Shown here: positions 37,496 through 45,063 of the stretch, in pieces
Layout of the letters: each line of letters opens with the position of its first letter
Position numbering within the stretch: position 1 is the first letter of the stretch
Origin: Ruegeria halocynthiae
GTDB lineage: Bacteria > Pseudomonadota > Alphaproteobacteria > Rhodobacterales > Rhodobacteraceae
Direction: 5' to 3'
Assembly (NCBI RefSeq): GCF_000743705.1
Contig: NZ_JQEZ01000007.1
Location: forward strand, 62,001-126,000
Length of the DNA stretch: 64,000 bases
The notes under the pieces: model-generated
The model's database searches: none
The model's input: the letters and a program-made list of their open reading frames with translations, nothing else
What the model was told of the DNA's origin: nothing
Made by a program: the position numbers and the translations under genes

Positions 37496-38140
37496 ATGAC
37501 GACACTTTATCACGCACCGCTGACATGCTCGCTGGCCGCACGGTTTGCCGCTGCCGAGGGCGACGTGGATCTGAATATCGCCCCGCTGAACCTTGCCACC
37601 AAGGAGCTTGCGGCGGGCGGTTCGCTCTATGATGTTAATCCTTTGGGGCAGGTCTCGGTTCTGGCTCTGCCCGACGGGACCAAATTGACCGAGACATCGA
37701 CGGTAATCGCGTGGATTCAGGCGCAGTCGGCGAATGCCGATTTCCGTATTGATCCGGACAGCCCCCTGTATTTCCAGATGCTGCGCTGGCTGGCGTTCTG
37801 CGCAACCGAGTTGCACAAGGGCCTGTTCCGTGTCGTGTTCTATCAGGAAGCCACCGACGAGGTGAAAGAGCGCGTGCGCGGGCTGATGCCGTCGCGGTTT
37901 CATGTGCTGGAAGACCAATTGAACGGGCAGGAGTTTTTGCTTGGCGACCGGTTTTCGGCAGCAGATGCATATCTGACATGGTTCTTCGTGCTGTCGGGTC
38001 ACGCGCAAGTGGATCATGCGAGTTACCCCAACATCGAAGCCTATCGTCAGCGCGTTTTGGCACGCCCTGCGATTCAGGCACTGATTCACAGCGATATGCA
38101 GTTGGATCAGGAGTTGAAACAGAACCTGTTTGCAGCCTGA
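37496..38140 (+). CDS. Glutathione S-transferase family protein
   Basis: 214 residues: thioredoxin-like N-terminal domain (TLYHAPLTCSLAARFAAAEGDVDL, NPLGQVSVLALPDG, LTETSTVIAWI, where the Glu-Thr-Ser binds glutathione) and an all-helical C-terminal domain with GDRFSAADAYLTWFF. The N-terminal CSLAARFA region resembles the beta-class site. Last clear host gene before the low-GC island. Confidence 0.88.
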   Translation: MTTLYHAPLTCSLAARFAAAEGDVDLNIAPLNLATKELAAGGSLYDVNPLGQVSVLALPDGTKLTETSTVIAWIQAQSANADFRIDPDSPLYFQMLRWLAFCATELHKGLFRVVFYQEATDEVKERVRGLMPSRFHVLEDQLNGQEFLLGDRFSAADAYLTWFFVLSGHAQVDHASYPNIEAYRQRVLARPAIQALIHSDMQLDQELKQNLFAA

Positions 38141-38146
38141 GGGTTT

Positions 38147-38165
38147 CGCAGCGCTGCGAGCGCAG
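38147..38165. repeat. GC-rich palindromes at the host/island boundary
   Basis: CGCAGCGCTGCG (38147-38158) is an exact palindrome overlapping CTGCG-AG-CGCAG (38154-38165), just after the GST stop. It may be the GST terminator. Beyond this point base composition drops and the genes look acquired. No copy of the tRNA-Val repeat is seen here. Confidence 0.35.
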
Positions 38166-38205
38166 TAACTAATGGGTCAAGAAGAGGAGGGCCATGCCTG
38201 GCCAT

Positions 38206-38934
38206 CTACGATAGTTGCCATGGCCCATTGGCGTTGTCGATCTTGGACATACTTTTGGCAGAAATTCCAGTGACACGAGTGCCTATTGTAGCTTCCCCGG
38301 TCGGGGCAATGCCGCCGTGAACATCGACAATCTTAGCCCATGCCAAAACTTGCCTGCCAGATTTCACATAAGCCACCCCGTTGAATACAATATCTCTAGC
38401 AGGTGTTTTGCCAACATTTTGGAACGACAAGTCAATTTGCAGATCATGGGACAACAAAAACGTACAAATCCCAGTGTCGCTGGAAGATTGAAAACAAATG
38501 TATGCTCGAAGTTGATCTTGCAAGAGCCTCTCAGTTACACTTACGCTGTCTCTGGCGGACCTATTAGCTTGGCGAGTAAGCCAGAGCGTATAGAGCAAAA
38601 GAACAGTGCCGATCCCGACAAACACTGTAGACCAGAGAGCGTACTTGGCCATGTCTTGGGTGGCCCGGTTCATTACGTGTGTCGCAGTGTTCATTCCCTC
38701 TTGGGCTATAAGATCACGTATCTCCCGCTGGTTGGCTTCTTCTTCCTTTTGCTTGCGTGCATTGGTGACACCCTCATCCTCAACAATTTCCACGGGAATG
38801 CGTATTGGAAACTCATAAACTTTATTTGGGTTGTTTCGGCTGTGATGATCGGCATCTCCTGCTTTCTCATCGGCTTGCCCTAATGATGCGCTCAATCCAA
38901 ATGCAACTGCGACGATCCAATAGCGTTTAAACAT
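38206..38934 (-). CDS. Exported/membrane protein of unknown function in the island
   Basis: 242 residues: signal peptide (MFKRYWIVAVAFGLSASLGQA), a charged helix with QKEEEANQREIRDLI, a membrane segment WSTVFVGIGTVLLLYTLWL near residue 100, then a soluble domain beginning LRAYICFQ and FQNVGKTPARDIVFNGVAYV, an arrangement seen in phage and island membrane proteins of unknown function. AT-rich. Its start overlaps the end of the chimeric gene upstream by 43 bases. Confidence 0.6.
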   Translation of the reverse strand: MFKRYWIVAVAFGLSASLGQADEKAGDADHHSRNNPNKVYEFPIRIPVEIVEDEGVTNARKQKEEEANQREIRDLIAQEGMNTATHVMNRATQDMAKYALWSTVFVGIGTVLLLYTLWLTRQANRSARDSVSVTERLLQDQLRAYICFQSSSDTGICTFLLSHDLQIDLSFQNVGKTPARDIVFNGVAYVKSGRQVLAWAKIVDVHGGIAPTGEATIGTRVTGISAKSMSKIDNANGPWQLS

Positions 38935-39269
38935 GCCAACATAAACGCCGCTGAAAACGTCCCTCGGGACAGCTTATTGGCGACGTTTACCTCCTTCTCA
39001 CTGATTCCAATATCGGCCAATCTTTCAACAAGTTGAGCGTAAGTCTCTCCCTTACGTTTCAACTCTGACTTGAGCAGGTTTTCCAAAGCCTTCACCTTAC
39101 GCCAGTCCAACCCCGCAAAAAGCGCCTCAAACTGGGCATGGTTCAGCGCCATCGCACCGTCCCGAATGGCGGGCCAGGTGAAACTCGTATCTTCCAGCCG
39201 CTTAAGCGGCCCGATCAACGCTGACCAAGCGAAACCTGTGTGCTCAATTGATGGAGGGGTTTTGCTCAA
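38892..39269 (-). CDS. Chimeric ORF: IS66 TnpB C-terminal remnant fused to a DUF6471-like domain
   Basis: 125 residues. Residues 23-59 (KRLEDTSFTWPAIRDGAM, then ALNHAQFEALFAGLDWRKV) match the end of IS66-family TnpB (Orf2), whose C-terminus usually reads KRLE..F.WP....G...L...Q...LL.G.DWR. Residues 60-125 (LLKSELKRKGETYAQLVERL, IANKLSRGTF-like ANKLSRGTFSAAF) look like DUF6471, a small putative DNA-binding domain. The first 22 residues derive from the tandem repeats at 39238-39348. ATG 39152 (MALNHAQ) is an alternative start. Confidence 0.5.
   Translation of the reverse strand: MSKTPPSIEHTGFAWSALIGPLKRLEDTSFTWPAIRDGAMALNHAQFEALFAGLDWRKVKALENLLKSELKRKGETYAQLVERLADIGISEKEVNVANKLSRGTFSAAFMLACLNAIGSSQLHLD
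39093..39203 (-). mobile_element. Remnant of an IS66-family tnpB gene
   Basis: About 37 codons matching the C-terminus of IS66 Orf2/TnpB, ending with GLDWRKV where IS66 proteins end with GIDWR or similar. No tnpA, tnpC or terminal inverted repeat is seen nearby, so this is a fragment. Confidence 0.5.
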
Positions 39270-39348
39270 CTGAGGGAGTGGTAACGCCTGTTAGTTCACA
39301 AGAGGGAGGGTTAGTGCCTGTGTGTTCATAAGAAGAAGGGTTAATGCC
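39238..39348. repeat. Degenerate tandem repeats of about 30 bp
   Basis: Units 39289-39318 and 39319-39348 are both 30 bp and begin TGT(T/G)(A/T)GTTCA and end GGGTTA(G/A)TGCC. Two shorter diverged units precede them (about 39238-39263 and 39261-39288). On the minus strand they would encode repeats of the type NPSSYEHTG. They lie in the 220-base gap between the second integrase and the chimeric gene; the rest of that gap shows nothing clear. Confidence 0.55.
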
Positions 39349-39491
39349 ATTTCCAAATGTGTGCGGGACAGAAAGCCAGCCACGGGACAGCCAAAAGGCA
39401 CGGGGAGCAGTGTTGTCGCTTGACAAGGAGTAGGGTGGTCAAAACTGATGCATCGAGAGACTACGACCACCCTGCACAGCATCACGCCGAT

Positions 39492-40499
39492 TTAGGCATG
39501 TTCGACGGCTGCCAACTTTGCCACGATGTCATCGGTCTGCAGGTGGGTGTAACGCATCAGCATCCGCAAATCCCGATGTCCGCTGATCATTTGGACCTGC
39601 GCCAACGATAAACCGCTTTCCACAAAGCGGGACACCGCCTCATGCCGAATATCGTGAAATGTAAAGTTTTCCACGCCTGCTCGTTTTCTGAGACGTTCAA
39701 AGGCCAATCGCACAGAGTTACCAGACAGGGGCAAACAACGGTCGTTCCCGCGTGGCAGGTCCATCAAAACGGTAACGGCATTCGGGCTGAGAGGAACTGT
39801 ACGGGCGCGACCGTTTTTGGTTTGGGGCAAGAACACTGTTCGACGCTCAAGGTCTACATGCTTCCATTGCATTGATAATAATTCCCCTCGGCGCATCCCA
39901 GTCGCCAAAGCCAGCGTCAGCAACGGCTTCATTAATGGAGACCGAGCTTGGTTCACAGCACCCAACAAAGCCTGCCATTCTCCGTGCTGCAATCGTCTCT
40001 CGCGGCGGTTGTCGATCTTGGGTCGCCGGATAGGCTTGACTGGGTTCCCCCGTGGCAGGTTCTGCCCCCAATCCTCGCAGGCGACATCAAGGGCGTGCTG
40101 CAACCAACCCAGTTCCCTCACCACAGTCGCCGCCTTCATGGATTTAATGCGCTGGTCACGATAGTGGGCAAAGTCAGCGGATCGTAACTTGCCGACCTTC
40201 CTGTTGGCTAACTTGGAGCATTTACGCAGGAACCCGTTGATTGCATAACTTTCATTGTCCGCGCACCGTTTCTCGCTCGTGATGTAATCTCGGTATTTTC
40301 GCAACACTTCACCAAGTGTCATCTCGGATGCGTTCACACTGAGGTCTGGGGTTAGCAATCCCCTGTCGGCGCTCAACTCCGTCTCACGAGCCCACTTCGT
40401 CGCATCAGCACGCTTTAGAAATGACTTGGATCGGGATTGCCCGTCCTTCCGAACCGTCGCCTGCCACTTTCCACTAGGCCGTTTTACGATTGTTGCCAT
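39492..40499 (-). CDS. Tyrosine recombinase/phage integrase (second integrase, outside the main element)
   Basis: 334 residues from ATG 40499. N-terminal AP2-like arm-binding domain (VKRPSGKWQATVRKDGQSRSKSF), core-binding domain, and catalytic domain with Arg203/204 (ATGMRRGEL), His282 and Arg285 (FHDIRHEAV), His308 (SGHRD) and Tyr317 (MRYTHLQ). All are intact, so the enzyme may be active. Its start faces the 32-bp tRNA-Val repeat at 40626-40657, the same geometry as the main element's integrase at tRNA-Val. This implies an older or tandem element at the same site. Confidence 0.93.
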   Translation of the reverse strand: MATIVKRPSGKWQATVRKDGQSRSKSFLKRADATKWARETELSADRGLLTPDLSVNASEMTLGEVLRKYRDYITSEKRCADNESYAINGFLRKCSKLANRKVGKLRSADFAHYRDQRIKSMKAATVVRELGWLQHALDVACEDWGQNLPRGNPVKPIRRPKIDNRRERRLQHGEWQALLGAVNQARSPLMKPLLTLALATGMRRGELLSMQWKHVDLERRTVFLPQTKNGRARTVPLSPNAVTVLMDLPRGNDRCLPLSGNSVRLAFERLRKRAGVENFTFHDIRHEAVSRFVESGLSLAQVQMISGHRDLRMLMRYTHLQTDDIVAKLAAVEHA

Positions 40500-40625
40500 G
40501 GCCCATATCTCCTGTGTTGGAGACATCTTTTCTGTCTAAGTGCAGCGGAGGCGCAGCGGACACAGTTTCATGCGCAGCACAGCAAAAGGTGCTAGTCGCG
40601 TAAGACCTTGATACATTGTGTGGAA

Positions 40626-40657
40626 AGGATGGTGGGTGATGAGAGACTCGAACTCCC
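40626..40657. repeat. Distal attachment site (32-bp copy of the tRNA-Val 3' end)
   Basis: 32 bases identical to 58327-58358. They include the CCA-encoding TGG, the acceptor 3' strand and most of the T arm of tRNA-Val, running from AGGATGGTGGG to CTCGAACTCCC. Beyond 40657 the similarity stops at once, so this is an att duplicate and not a tRNA gene. It marks the far end of the 17.7-kb element. Confidence 0.88.
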
Positions 40658-40694
40658 ACCGAATCGTTTAAAATCAATGACTTAGGTGTAGTTT

Positions 40695-40709
40695 TGTAAC
40701 CGTGTAACC
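40695..40709. promoter_or_regulatory. Integrase arm-type site pair, distal end (TGTAACC x2)
   Basis: Two direct TGTAACC copies at 40695-40701 and 40703-40709, just inside the distal att repeat. The same heptamer occurs twice just inside the other end (58254-58260, 58266-58272). In the excised circle these would flank the core on both sides, as arm sites flank phage attP. Confidence 0.55.
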
Positions 40710-40783
40710 GGCCCTAGTATGGACTGGATGACGTTGCGTCAAGCTATGTCTGATGCAGTTTGTGGTCTCTCAAACCAATGATG

Positions 40784-41692
40784 TTACTCAATACAAGTTT
40801 CGAATAGATGGCTGCCGAAATCTGTTGGCTGAAAATTGCATTCCGGCTTCCCGGTAAACGCATTCTGAAAGATTATTTCTGGATAGTCTCTCAGCCCAAA
40901 GAGTTCTCCAATACGGTCTGAAACTTTGCAGAATTCTTCTGCAATTTTGTCCGTATCGACTTCTGTTAGGCTGGGTCTGGCGAAACCAATGTTCGTCTTC
41001 TCAAATGCCGATCCCCATATACTGGTCGAGCGTTGGGCGTCCGATGGGGCAATACACTGAAGCCGCACGAGGTTAGCGGTCGAGAGATCAATTTCATATC
41101 TTTTGAGAGGTTCGATTTCATCCAGTATCTCTGAAATCTCCGCCTGAAAAATTTTGACGCGTTCAGAATAGAGATCTTCATCTTTACCCACCAAGATGCC
41201 GTCATCGTGAAACGATTGATCAAAACGCCTCTGGCATAGCCAATATTGGTTGACGAGATTAAATACCTTGGCATCAATTCCCGAGAACTGTTCAAGCACC
41301 GGGTAAATTGCTTTATTCAAGTCAGAGTTCTTCATGTCTAGGCTGGACGCCAACAGCTTTGCCCACATATCCTGAACACTTGGTTCTTCTTCTTTGGAGG
41401 CACCCTCAAAGATACGGTAGATGTCACCCATAGGTAGAGCTTTGGCGTCTTCAAGAGATATCCCTTTCTCTTTCAGAAACTCAGCGGTCCGGGCCGTGGT
41501 GTGGATCAAGTTTCGAGTTCGCCATTCTCTTATGCGATCACCTATTAAGCCCCCAAAGACATTGCCAGCAACATCAAGCGCACCATCGCTTGCGCCGCCG
41601 AACAGCTTTGAAATTACTTGACCGGCAGCTTTATCAATCGCATCTCCGGGTAGGTTTACGTTGATAACGTTGTTGTTCTTGTTTTCTGTCAT
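40784..41692 (-). CDS. Abi-alpha-like protein (possible abortive infection cargo)
   Basis: 302 residues. A glycine-rich amphipathic N-terminal region (SKLFGGASDGALDVAGNVFGGLIGDRIREW) is followed by RTAEFLKEKGI and DMWAKLLASSLD...YPVLEQFSGIDAKVFNLV. That order recalls Abi-alpha (DUF4393) and related DUF2806 proteins, which are implicated in abortive infection. The similarity is by pattern only. AT-rich, last gene before the distal att site, a usual position for phage defence cargo. Confidence 0.4.
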   Translation of the reverse strand: MTENKNNNVINVNLPGDAIDKAAGQVISKLFGGASDGALDVAGNVFGGLIGDRIREWRTRNLIHTTARTAEFLKEKGISLEDAKALPMGDIYRIFEGASKEEEPSVQDMWAKLLASSLDMKNSDLNKAIYPVLEQFSGIDAKVFNLVNQYWLCQRRFDQSFHDDGILVGKDEDLYSERVKIFQAEISEILDEIEPLKRYEIDLSTANLVRLQCIAPSDAQRSTSIWGSAFEKTNIGFARPSLTEVDTDKIAEEFCKVSDRIGELFGLRDYPEIIFQNAFTGKPECNFQPTDFGSHLFETCIE

Positions 41693-41773
41693 GGGTTGTT
41701 TCTTGGTCTGTGTCTGACTTTTGATTGTTGTTGATCTGACCCAAGCAGGGCCAAACTAAACTGCTACTCTCAA

Positions 41774-42502
41774 TTACTTTGGTAGAATGTCGATGAGAAA
41801 AGCCGCTTTGTCTTTTGCTATCTCAACAGCTCCGCTCGCCTTATCCACCCAATAGACTGCATTCACAGAGCGGTTGGCGAGGTTAACCAAATCTTTCCAA
41901 AACGGGCGGGTGTCAGCGGCGGTTTTTGGTGCGTTAATAACGATGGCGCCAACCAATCCATTTAGCTCGTCAGCAATACCATCAGTGCCGTAGAAGTATA
42001 CCTTGTCCAACATCGATATGATCTGCGTGACGCGGCTAAACAATGCATCCCTAATAGAGTCCGGGAAGTCTTGTTCTGCAATTTTCTCGCGGATATCTCT
42101 GAATTCTTGCGCGAGTTCTTCCGCCTCTGGAAATGTGCTGACACGAGTGATATGGCCGGACATTGCCATATGTAAATGAGTGAGGTTTAGGAGGTGATTA
42201 GGATGAAGAAAGTTGCCTTTTGCGCCGCGTATGTCCATTCCGAGGTGGGCGTAGTTCGATAGACCGCTAAAGTTGGCAAACCATTGATGGGCTTGTTTTT
42301 TCTCAGTGGCCCCAAATGGAATCTGTTCGATATCTGCTTCAACATCACGTGATAGCTTAACGATGTATGTTGCTGCCTCGATTTCGGCATCCTTTTCAGT
42401 AAATCCCAGTTCCTTGGCAAGAGCCTCAAGAAACTTGGTCTGATCCGGCGCTCTTGATGTTGAAACGAGAATTTGATGCAGTGCTTGTGCGGAAGTGAAC
42501 AA
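41774..42502 (-). CDS. Cargo protein of unknown function
   Basis: 242 residues if started at TTG 42502, seven bases after AAAGGGA. The frame is open to ATG 42595, but that start would place the terminator at 42551-42590 inside the coding region. The protein is helical, with a central HQWFANFSGLSNYAHLGMDIRG region and LLNLTHLHMAMSGHI, and ends AFLIDILPK. No family is recognised. AT-rich; next to the Abi-like gene, so it may act with it. Confidence 0.55.
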   Translation of the reverse strand: MFTSAQALHQILVSTSRAPDQTKFLEALAKELGFTEKDAEIEAATYIVKLSRDVEADIEQIPFGATEKKQAHQWFANFSGLSNYAHLGMDIRGAKGNFLHPNHLLNLTHLHMAMSGHITRVSTFPEAEELAQEFRDIREKIAEQDFPDSIRDALFSRVTQIISMLDKVYFYGTDGIADELNGLVGAIVINAPKTAADTRPFWKDLVNLANRSVNAVYWVDKASGAVEIAKDKAAFLIDILPK

Positions 42503-42550
42503 TAGAGAATCCCTTTGAAATATCGCTTGTAACTTGAAACCAGAATGTCT

Positions 42551-42590
42551 CAAGAACAACAAGAACCCGCCAGCTTGCACCGGCGGGTTC
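42551..42590 (-). terminator. Rho-independent terminator after the 42616-42966 gene
   Basis: On the minus strand GAACCCGCC and GGCGGGTTC (9-bp stem, 10-nt loop, 42563-42590) are followed by TTGTTGTTCTTG. It follows the stop at 42616 by 26 bases. It separates the upstream phage-side genes from the two cargo genes, which therefore need their own promoter. Confidence 0.8.
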
Positions 42591-42615
42591 GTCAAATTCA
42601 GAGTTGCTTTTGTCG

Positions 42616-42966
42616 CTATGCCGCGACACCGCTGCGGACTTCCGCGATCAAGTCTTGCGCGGTTTTCCAGATTGCATCTTTGGGCCGGTTGACCGTTACC
42701 TGGACTGCATCAGCTTTTGACAAATGCTGGGCCACGATAGGGCCAACCAGCGTGTCCGCGAAGATTTCAATCTGCGAATACTTAGAACGATCAAACTGAC
42801 AATCCGGAAGATCGATTGACGGGACTTTCCATTCATCGTGTCGGGGGTTCCCGTGCATCTCATGCAGGAAGCTATTGAACTCTCTCCAGCTCATATTGAG
42901 CGTCAAGGTGCTGCCTTCGCTGGGCAGAGTTGCCCCATTCGTTGAAGTCGCGTATTCTGTTGCCAT
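42616..42966 (-). CDS. Phage-element protein of unknown function
   Basis: 116 residues from ATG 42966, chosen because AAAGGAG precedes it; the frame extends to 42990. Segments include LTLNMSWREFNSFLHEMHG and QIEIFADTLVGPIVAQHLSKADAVQVTVNRP. No family is recognised. The terminator at 42551-42590 follows it. Confidence 0.55.
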   Translation of the reverse strand: MATEYATSTNGATLPSEGSTLTLNMSWREFNSFLHEMHGNPRHDEWKVPSIDLPDCQFDRSKYSQIEIFADTLVGPIVAQHLSKADAVQVTVNRPKDAIWKTAQDLIAEVRSGVAA

Positions 42967-43000
42967 AAATGGCTCCTTTGATGTTGTCATTTACATGAAT

Positions 43001-43036
43001 GTGACGCGGTCCGGTCGCCAAACTGATCCGCGTCAC
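43001..43036. repeat. 9-bp inverted repeat GTGACGCGG / CCGCGTCAC
   Basis: Arms at 43001-43009 and 43028-43036 with an 18-base loop, in the gap between two minus-strand phage genes. It could be an attenuating hairpin or an operator. Confidence 0.4.
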
Positions 43037-43096
43037 AACTACCTTATAGCACAATTTCGATGGGAAGTTCGTAGGAAAATTAGGGCCGAATCGGTC

Positions 43097-43303
43097 CTAT
43101 GCCGCCTCCGCGATCTGAGCGTCATCCAGCACCGACACAGGCCAGATGTTTCCGATCTCGCCCAGAGCCGAAACAACTTCGGTCTCAGGGTCAGTGCCGC
43201 ACTCTTCGAACGGCTCAGATACTAGCTTTTCCAGCTTGGATTTCAGTGCGTGGTAAATGTGATCCGGCAGATAGATTTCTTGTGTATTTGTGGGGGCCTG
43301 CAC
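43097..43303 (-). CDS. Small phage-element protein
   Basis: 68 residues from GTG 43303 with GAGGA upstream: LPDHIYHALKSKLEKLVSEPFEE, then an acidic tail. No family recognised. Short but with a plausible ribosome binding site and the same orientation as its neighbours. Confidence 0.4.
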   Translation of the reverse strand: MQAPTNTQEIYLPDHIYHALKSKLEKLVSEPFEECGTDPETEVVSALGEIGNIWPVSVLDDAQIAEAA

Positions 43304-43433
43304 GAAACTATTCCTCTTTAAGATGATTTGGTGCGCTCAGACTCGCATAAGTGGAATCCGAGGTGCAAGAGGGAAAATGACGTAAGCTATTGTTTTTACT
43401 ATAAGTAATAACTTACTTAGCGCTGAACATATG

Positions 43434-43482
43434 AACCCCGCGCCGGTTGACTTACATCGTGGCGATGATCCTGCGCGGGGTT
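43434..43482. terminator. 10-bp inverted repeat AACCCCGCGC / GCGCGGGGTT
   Basis: Arms 43434-43443 and 43473-43482 with a 29-base loop, in the 230-base gap 43304-43533 after the stop of the gene at 43534. A likely transcript end for the minus-strand gene upstream, though no long T-run follows. The rest of the gap is AT-rich with no gene; it may contain the promoter of the small gene. Confidence 0.4.
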
Positions 43483-43533
43483 CTGGTGTTGCCTTTGCTG
43501 CAACTACATGTGTTATTTTATAACAGATTGGAA

Positions 43534-44262
43534 TCAGCCGCCAGACCTTTTCGCTAGGCGACTATTGCGGCGCTTTACGACTTCGGCCTCAACGGCATCG
43601 ACCAAAGCAGCACCCGTCAATCCTTGGCCTTTGGGTCCGAGCTTCTTGGTGAACCTGATACGGACGTTGCTGTCTGCTTTTTGGTCCTTCTTATACCGTT
43701 CGAGCTGTTCCGGTGTCATCGCAGCCAGAACTTCATTCGGCGTCATGTCGTTTGGCCGTTCACGCGACCGGCGGCTGGCGTTGTAAGTCGGGCGACCTTC
43801 TTCTGCACGCCAACGGTCAGTCTCGTTCTGCTTGCGGCCAACCGGATCAGCATCGCGGTTTTCCTCTGCCTTACGTTTGGATCGGGCAGCGGCTGCGTCA
43901 GACATTGCTTGACGGTAGGCGTCTGATCCTTGTTCCGATCTGGCGGCCAGAGCCAGTGCTTCACGTTCGGCGCTCATCGCCTTGTCGTAGCGCGTCAGAT
44001 GGGGCTTGTGGTCGATTCGGTCAGTGGATGCCTCATCAGCGCTCACAAGAGGCTCTGAGGCAGTCTGTTCATCTAAACTGTCCAAGTCATCCAGCTTAGA
44101 CAGTATTCCCTCAAGCCGGTTGCTCTGGCGCAGTGCGTAGGCTTCATCACTGATGCCCGCCGACAGGTCGTTTCGGGAATTCGTAGGTGCTTCCCCCGAA
44201 AAAAATGCGCGCAGATTTTCAGCCTTTTCCGCGTCGTCCCGGTCGGGTTCTGCTATAAGCAT
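43534..44262 (-). CDS. Charged phage-element protein of unknown function
   Basis: 242 residues, very hydrophilic: acidic N-terminal third, then RYDKAMSAEREALALAARSEQ, a basic AAAARSKRKAEENR stretch, MTPNEVLAAMTPEQLERYKK, and a basic tail (KRRNSRLAKRSGG). Predicted mostly helical and disordered. No family recognised; the layout resembles scaffold-like or DNA-associated phage proteins, but that is only a resemblance. Confidence 0.55.
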   Translation of the reverse strand: MLIAEPDRDDAEKAENLRAFFSGEAPTNSRNDLSAGISDEAYALRQSNRLEGILSKLDDLDSLDEQTASEPLVSADEASTDRIDHKPHLTRYDKAMSAEREALALAARSEQGSDAYRQAMSDAAAARSKRKAEENRDADPVGRKQNETDRWRAEEGRPTYNASRRSRERPNDMTPNEVLAAMTPEQLERYKKDQKADSNVRIRFTKKLGPKGQGLTGAALVDAVEAEVVKRRNSRLAKRSGG

Positions 44263-44322
44263 GGTAGTTCCTACGATGTTGAGATTGGAGGGGGCAGCGG
44301 TGCGACGCTGCCCCTTCTTCGT

Positions 44323-44751
44323 TTAAGCTGCCAGCAGCTCTGCAAGGTCGCGCGCCACGTCACACGGGAACGACTTTGTCACCTTGCCAGCGAAGGGGAT
44401 GGTCAGCTTCACACCATTGCCTTTGCGCTCGATCAGGTAGTTGTGCTGCATGTTGACAAGCTTCTGGGCTTTCTCATCGCCATCAACGAAAGCGCGCAGT
44501 GTTTTCGCCAGATCGGCGACACCGTCTTTCGAGAAAGGGACGGGCGGCTGATCGTCAAGTCCAATCAGAATGCCAGTGTTGCCAGCGACCAAATTCACAC
44601 CTTGGATACCCGGCGGGATAGTGCCTTTGGCGATTTCACAATTCACCATGTATCCGACGGTTTCGGCGTAAGACAGGCCGCCGAGTGCGGCACCAATGGC
44701 TTTGACTTGGGCATGGCGTTCCGGGGAAAGTTTGATAGCGGGGCTAGACAT
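44323..44751 (-). CDS. Phage-element protein of unknown function
   Basis: 142 residues behind an AGGAGA. The N-terminus (IKLSPERHAQVKAIGAALGGLSYAETVGYMV) looks like a ribbon-helix-helix or short DNA-contact helix pair, and there is a C-terminal strand-rich part. It lies directly downstream of the five-copy repeat array when read on the minus strand, so it may be controlled from, or bind to, that array. Confidence 0.5.
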   Translation of the reverse strand: MSSPAIKLSPERHAQVKAIGAALGGLSYAETVGYMVNCEIAKGTIPPGIQGVNLVAGNTGILIGLDDQPPVPFSKDGVADLAKTLRAFVDGDEKAQKLVNMQHNYLIERKGNGVKLTIPFAGKVTKSFPCDVARDLAELLAA

Positions 44752-44878
44752 GGGGTCTCCTGTTTCATCTTTCCGCCATTCTAACAGTTAACTATTAGAT
44801 GAACAACCCGGATGATGCAGATTGTGTAGGAAAGAAGAGACAAGCGTGTTTGCTGTCCCGGAAGGTGTTTGATGAAAA

Positions 44879-45055
44879 TGTGGAATTCTGCCCGTTCTTC
44901 TTATTCTTCTTTCTTAATAAGACTAAGTAAGAAGTAATATCTATATATACGAGCAGAATTCCACATTTTGAAAACGGGCAGAATTCCACATTTTTGGCAT
45001 AGCTCTACTTCTCCGGGACGGGCAGAATTCCACATTTGGCGGGCAGAATTCCACA
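44879..45055. repeat. Five copies of a 16-bp motif, CGGGCAGAATTCCACA
   Basis: Inverted copy TGTGGAATTCTGCCCG at 44879-44894; direct copies at 44950-44965 (one mismatch), 44975-44990, 45019-45034 and 45040-45055. The block starts with TG and ends with CA. It occupies most of the 312-base gap (44752-45063) between the tape measure gene and the next minus-strand gene. Candidate explanations are terminal transposase-binding repeats of an IS21-like remnant, or an operator or replication/packaging array. Confidence 0.85.
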
Positions 45056-45063
45056 TCTCCGGA

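Noticed and set aside
39238..39348. CRISPR array from 30-bp units
   Set aside because: Units are directly adjacent without spacers and are degenerate.
40626..40720. Possible second tRNA gene (tRNA-like T arm and a TTTTAAA loop)
   Set aside because: Only the 3' 32 bases match tRNA-Val. No acceptor 5' strand or D arm can be formed, so it is an attachment-site duplicate.
44879..45055. CRISPR array
   Set aside because: Repeats are 16 bp, one is inverted, spacings are uneven (5 to 55 bases) and no cas gene is near.
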